A stretch of DNA of 64,000 nt from Leishmania donovani (Eukaryota > Euglenozoa > Kinetoplastea > Trypanosomatida > Trypanosomatidae). The position numbers and the translations under genes were made by a program. The stretch lies in assembly GCF_000227135.1 (NCBI RefSeq), contig NC_018255.1:538291-602290 (forward strand), in the 5' to 3' direction. This document shows positions 62,449-64,000 of the stretch, in pieces (the stretch's first letter is position 1; each line of letters begins with the position of its first letter). The notes under the pieces were generated by a model, which made no database searches, was not told the DNA's origin, and worked only from the letters and a program-made list of their open reading frames with translations.

Positions 62449-63322
62449 CGCGTTCGTTCTCTGCCGCACAGCATGAGCTGAATGCCACTCTACACCCCAG
62501 GCCCGTCACAGGCCACCCATCACGTGGCGTGAAGCAGCGGTAGACGCGCGTTACAGCGATGCGCCGACTCGTCCATCTGAGCACGGCTCCTGTCTCCCCA
62601 CCCACCCCACCCCCGCTCCGCAGGCAGCCTCACAGCCGCTCCCGTTGCGCCGAGCGACACACGCTCGAGCCACGCTGACACTCTGCCGAGCATACCCATG
62701 GTGCAAACATCTCCACTGTTGCCGGTGGCTCTCACGCAGCGCCATCCAGNNNNNNNNNNNNNNNNNNNNNNNNNNNNNNNNNNNNNNNNNNNNNNNNNNN
62801 NNNNNNNNNNNNNNNNNNNNNNNNNNNNNNNNNNNNNNNNNNNNNNNNGTGAAGCAGCGGTAGGCGCGCGTTACAGCGATGCGCCGACTCGTCCATCTGA
62901 GCACGGCTCCTGTCTCCCCACCCACCCACCCCCGCTCCGCAGGCAGCCTCACAGCCGCTCCCGTTGCGCCGAGCGACACACGCTCGAGCCACGCTGACAC
63001 TCTGCCGAGCATACCCATGGTGCAAACATCTCCACTGTTGCCGGTGGCTCTCACGCAGCGCCATCCAGGACCTGACCGCCGGCATCCGTAGCGATGCATC
63101 ACACTGGCCTCCCCGTGTCGCAGGCGCTGGACCCTGTCGGGGCCAGGTGCGGTGGCTCGGCATTGGCAGGGATAGGGGGACGGCGGCGGCTCGGCTTCTC
63201 CACAGAGAGTGCGGGGTGCACAGGGCCCTGACACATACCACGCCGGGGTGTTCCCCGCGTCATTAGGGGGCGCCTTTCCTGCGATGGCAGCTATGAAAAC
63301 AAAGAGCAGCTTCCGGCCACGG
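62449..63322 (+). mobile_element. SIDER-like short retroposon, copy C, split by a gap
   Basis: The left part (62449-62749) and right part (62849-63322) both match copies A and B. They overlap in content: gtgaagcagcggtag begins at about 62529 on the left and at 62849 on the right, and the following ~220 bases are nearly the same. Joining them at that point gives one element of about 554 bases, the length of copy B, with the expected end at gcagcttccggccacgg. So this is either one element with overlapping contig ends or a true tandem pair. Confidence 0.7.
62750..62848. other. assembly gap (99 N)
   Basis: A run of 99 N inside the SIDER-like element, with duplicated sequence on both sides. Confidence 0.95.
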
Positions 63323-64000
63323 CAAGTGCCACATCTCTTCGTGTCCCTCTCTCCCACTCCCAAAGACACCATGGTTACTTCTTTCCCTCCCCTCCCCTCC
63401 GCATCGGCCCGCTTCTATGTGAGTGCGTGCGCGCGTGTGTGCTTGATGCGTGCGCTCCGCCCTCCTCCTCAACTTCAAACAGCAGAAGAAGTGGTGCAGG
63501 TGTGCCGTACCGCATACCAGACATAAAGCCCCAAGTCTGCGTATGGACCTGTTGGCAGCGGCGCCGCCACTGCTGCCGATGATTCTCGCATCGTGCGCCT
63601 TTTCGCCTTCATAGAGCCGCTGCGCAGCCGGTCGTCGGCGCGCTTCCCTTCCTTACTTCATCATTTGCGCACTCACTCTTCCGCTAGGATGCCTCCCTCG
63701 CTCTGCTGTTCGAAACCTTTTATCCGCCGATGCTTAGCCGACCGTGTATACCCGTAAGGAAGCGATAGCAAGGGGACAGCTGGAGGCTAACCACCACGCA
63801 CCGCCACCGCAACGCCCGTGGGTAGTTTCGAACCTGTGCGCCACATGATCTGTTATGCTTTCAACAAGCGTCGGCCGCACAGCCTCCAGCATGCCGACTC
63901 GCCTTCGGCAACGCACAAGAGGGCCCGGCAAGGCAACGGAGGTGCCGAGGAGAGCCCTCCCCACCCGGCGGGCAGACGAGGTCTCGGCAAGGCAGACGAG
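63323..64000 (+). other. terminal non-coding stretch
   Basis: No gene is seen. Mostly C-rich to about 63480, then mixed GC-rich sequence that contains short repeats (gcaaggcaacgg, gcaaggcagacg near the end). It may continue into another degenerate repeat beyond the window. Confidence 0.5.

Noticed and set aside
62551..63372. 273-codon minus-strand frame across copy C and its gap
   Set aside because: The same translation appears in all copies of the SIDER-like repeat; the frame is a by-product of high GC content, with no retroposon enzyme motifs.
63824..63834. Pol III B-box-like sequence on the - strand (ggttcgaaact)
   Set aside because: No A box or cloverleaf could be folded around it by eye; not enough for a tRNA call.
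1..64000. Strand-switch region, CRISPR array, telomeric repeats, rRNA or tRNA genes
   Set aside because: All supported genes are on one strand; no regularly spaced direct repeats, TTAGGG arrays, or convincing RNA genes were seen.

Overview
The window looks like a chromosome segment of a trypanosomatid, most probably Leishmania. Every convincing gene lies on the + strand. The genes are intronless and GC-rich, and long intergenic stretches separate them. Those stretches are full of pyrimidine tracts ending in AG, (GT)n/(TA)n microsatellites and poly-G/poly-A runs, as expected for one polycistronic unit processed by spliced-leader trans-splicing. Protein families (tandem Pol kappa genes, trypanosomatid-style eIF4AIII, short ~550-bp SIDER-like retroposons) fit the same group. 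The species cannot be fixed from the sequence alone. Five runs of about 100 N mark assembly gaps, and at least three of them are flanked by duplicated sequence.

Layout. 0-5 kb: a CCCH zinc-finger protein, then a long intergenic region with a degenerate SIDER relic. 5-20 kb: a four-member DNA polymerase kappa (Y-family) array. Copy 1 has a PIP box, SUMO-interaction-like motifs and no presequence, so it looks nuclear. Copy 2 has a mitochondrial-type presequence and a histone-H1-like basic tail. Copy 3 is a frameshifted pseudogene. Copy 4 is a very divergent protein that keeps the Y-family framework but has lost two catalytic acidic residues and most of the fingers. 21-27 kb: a WD-like protein and a two-domain AAA+ ATPase. 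27.7-32.8 kb: one Qa-SNARE (syntaxin) gene plus a duplicated fragment, broken by three gaps. 33.6-39.3 kb: three tandem DUF423/TMEM256-like small membrane proteins spaced about 2.6 kb apart. 39.8-45.3 kb: a small charged protein, a long coiled-coil protein and eIF4AIII. 48-50.6 kb: a large Ser-rich protein ending in a polybasic CaaX motif. 54.4 kb: a probable mitochondrial inner-membrane protein. 56.7-58.5 kb: a low-complexity/coiled-coil protein. 59-59.6 kb: a decayed membrane-protein remnant. 60.5-61.6 kb: an alpha/beta hydrolase. 51.4 and 62.4 kb: SIDER-like elements, with an equivalent at 8.9 kb.

The genes do not form one obvious pathway, as is usual for trypanosomatid polycistrons. The Pol kappa array is the most interesting block. 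It appears to show one translesion polymerase family diversified in place into a nuclear enzyme, a mitochondrial enzyme, a decayed copy and a probable pseudo-enzyme. Many open frames in the raw sequence begin with GTG; starts given here were moved to the first plausible ATG, where possible downstream of a pyrimidine tract and AG.
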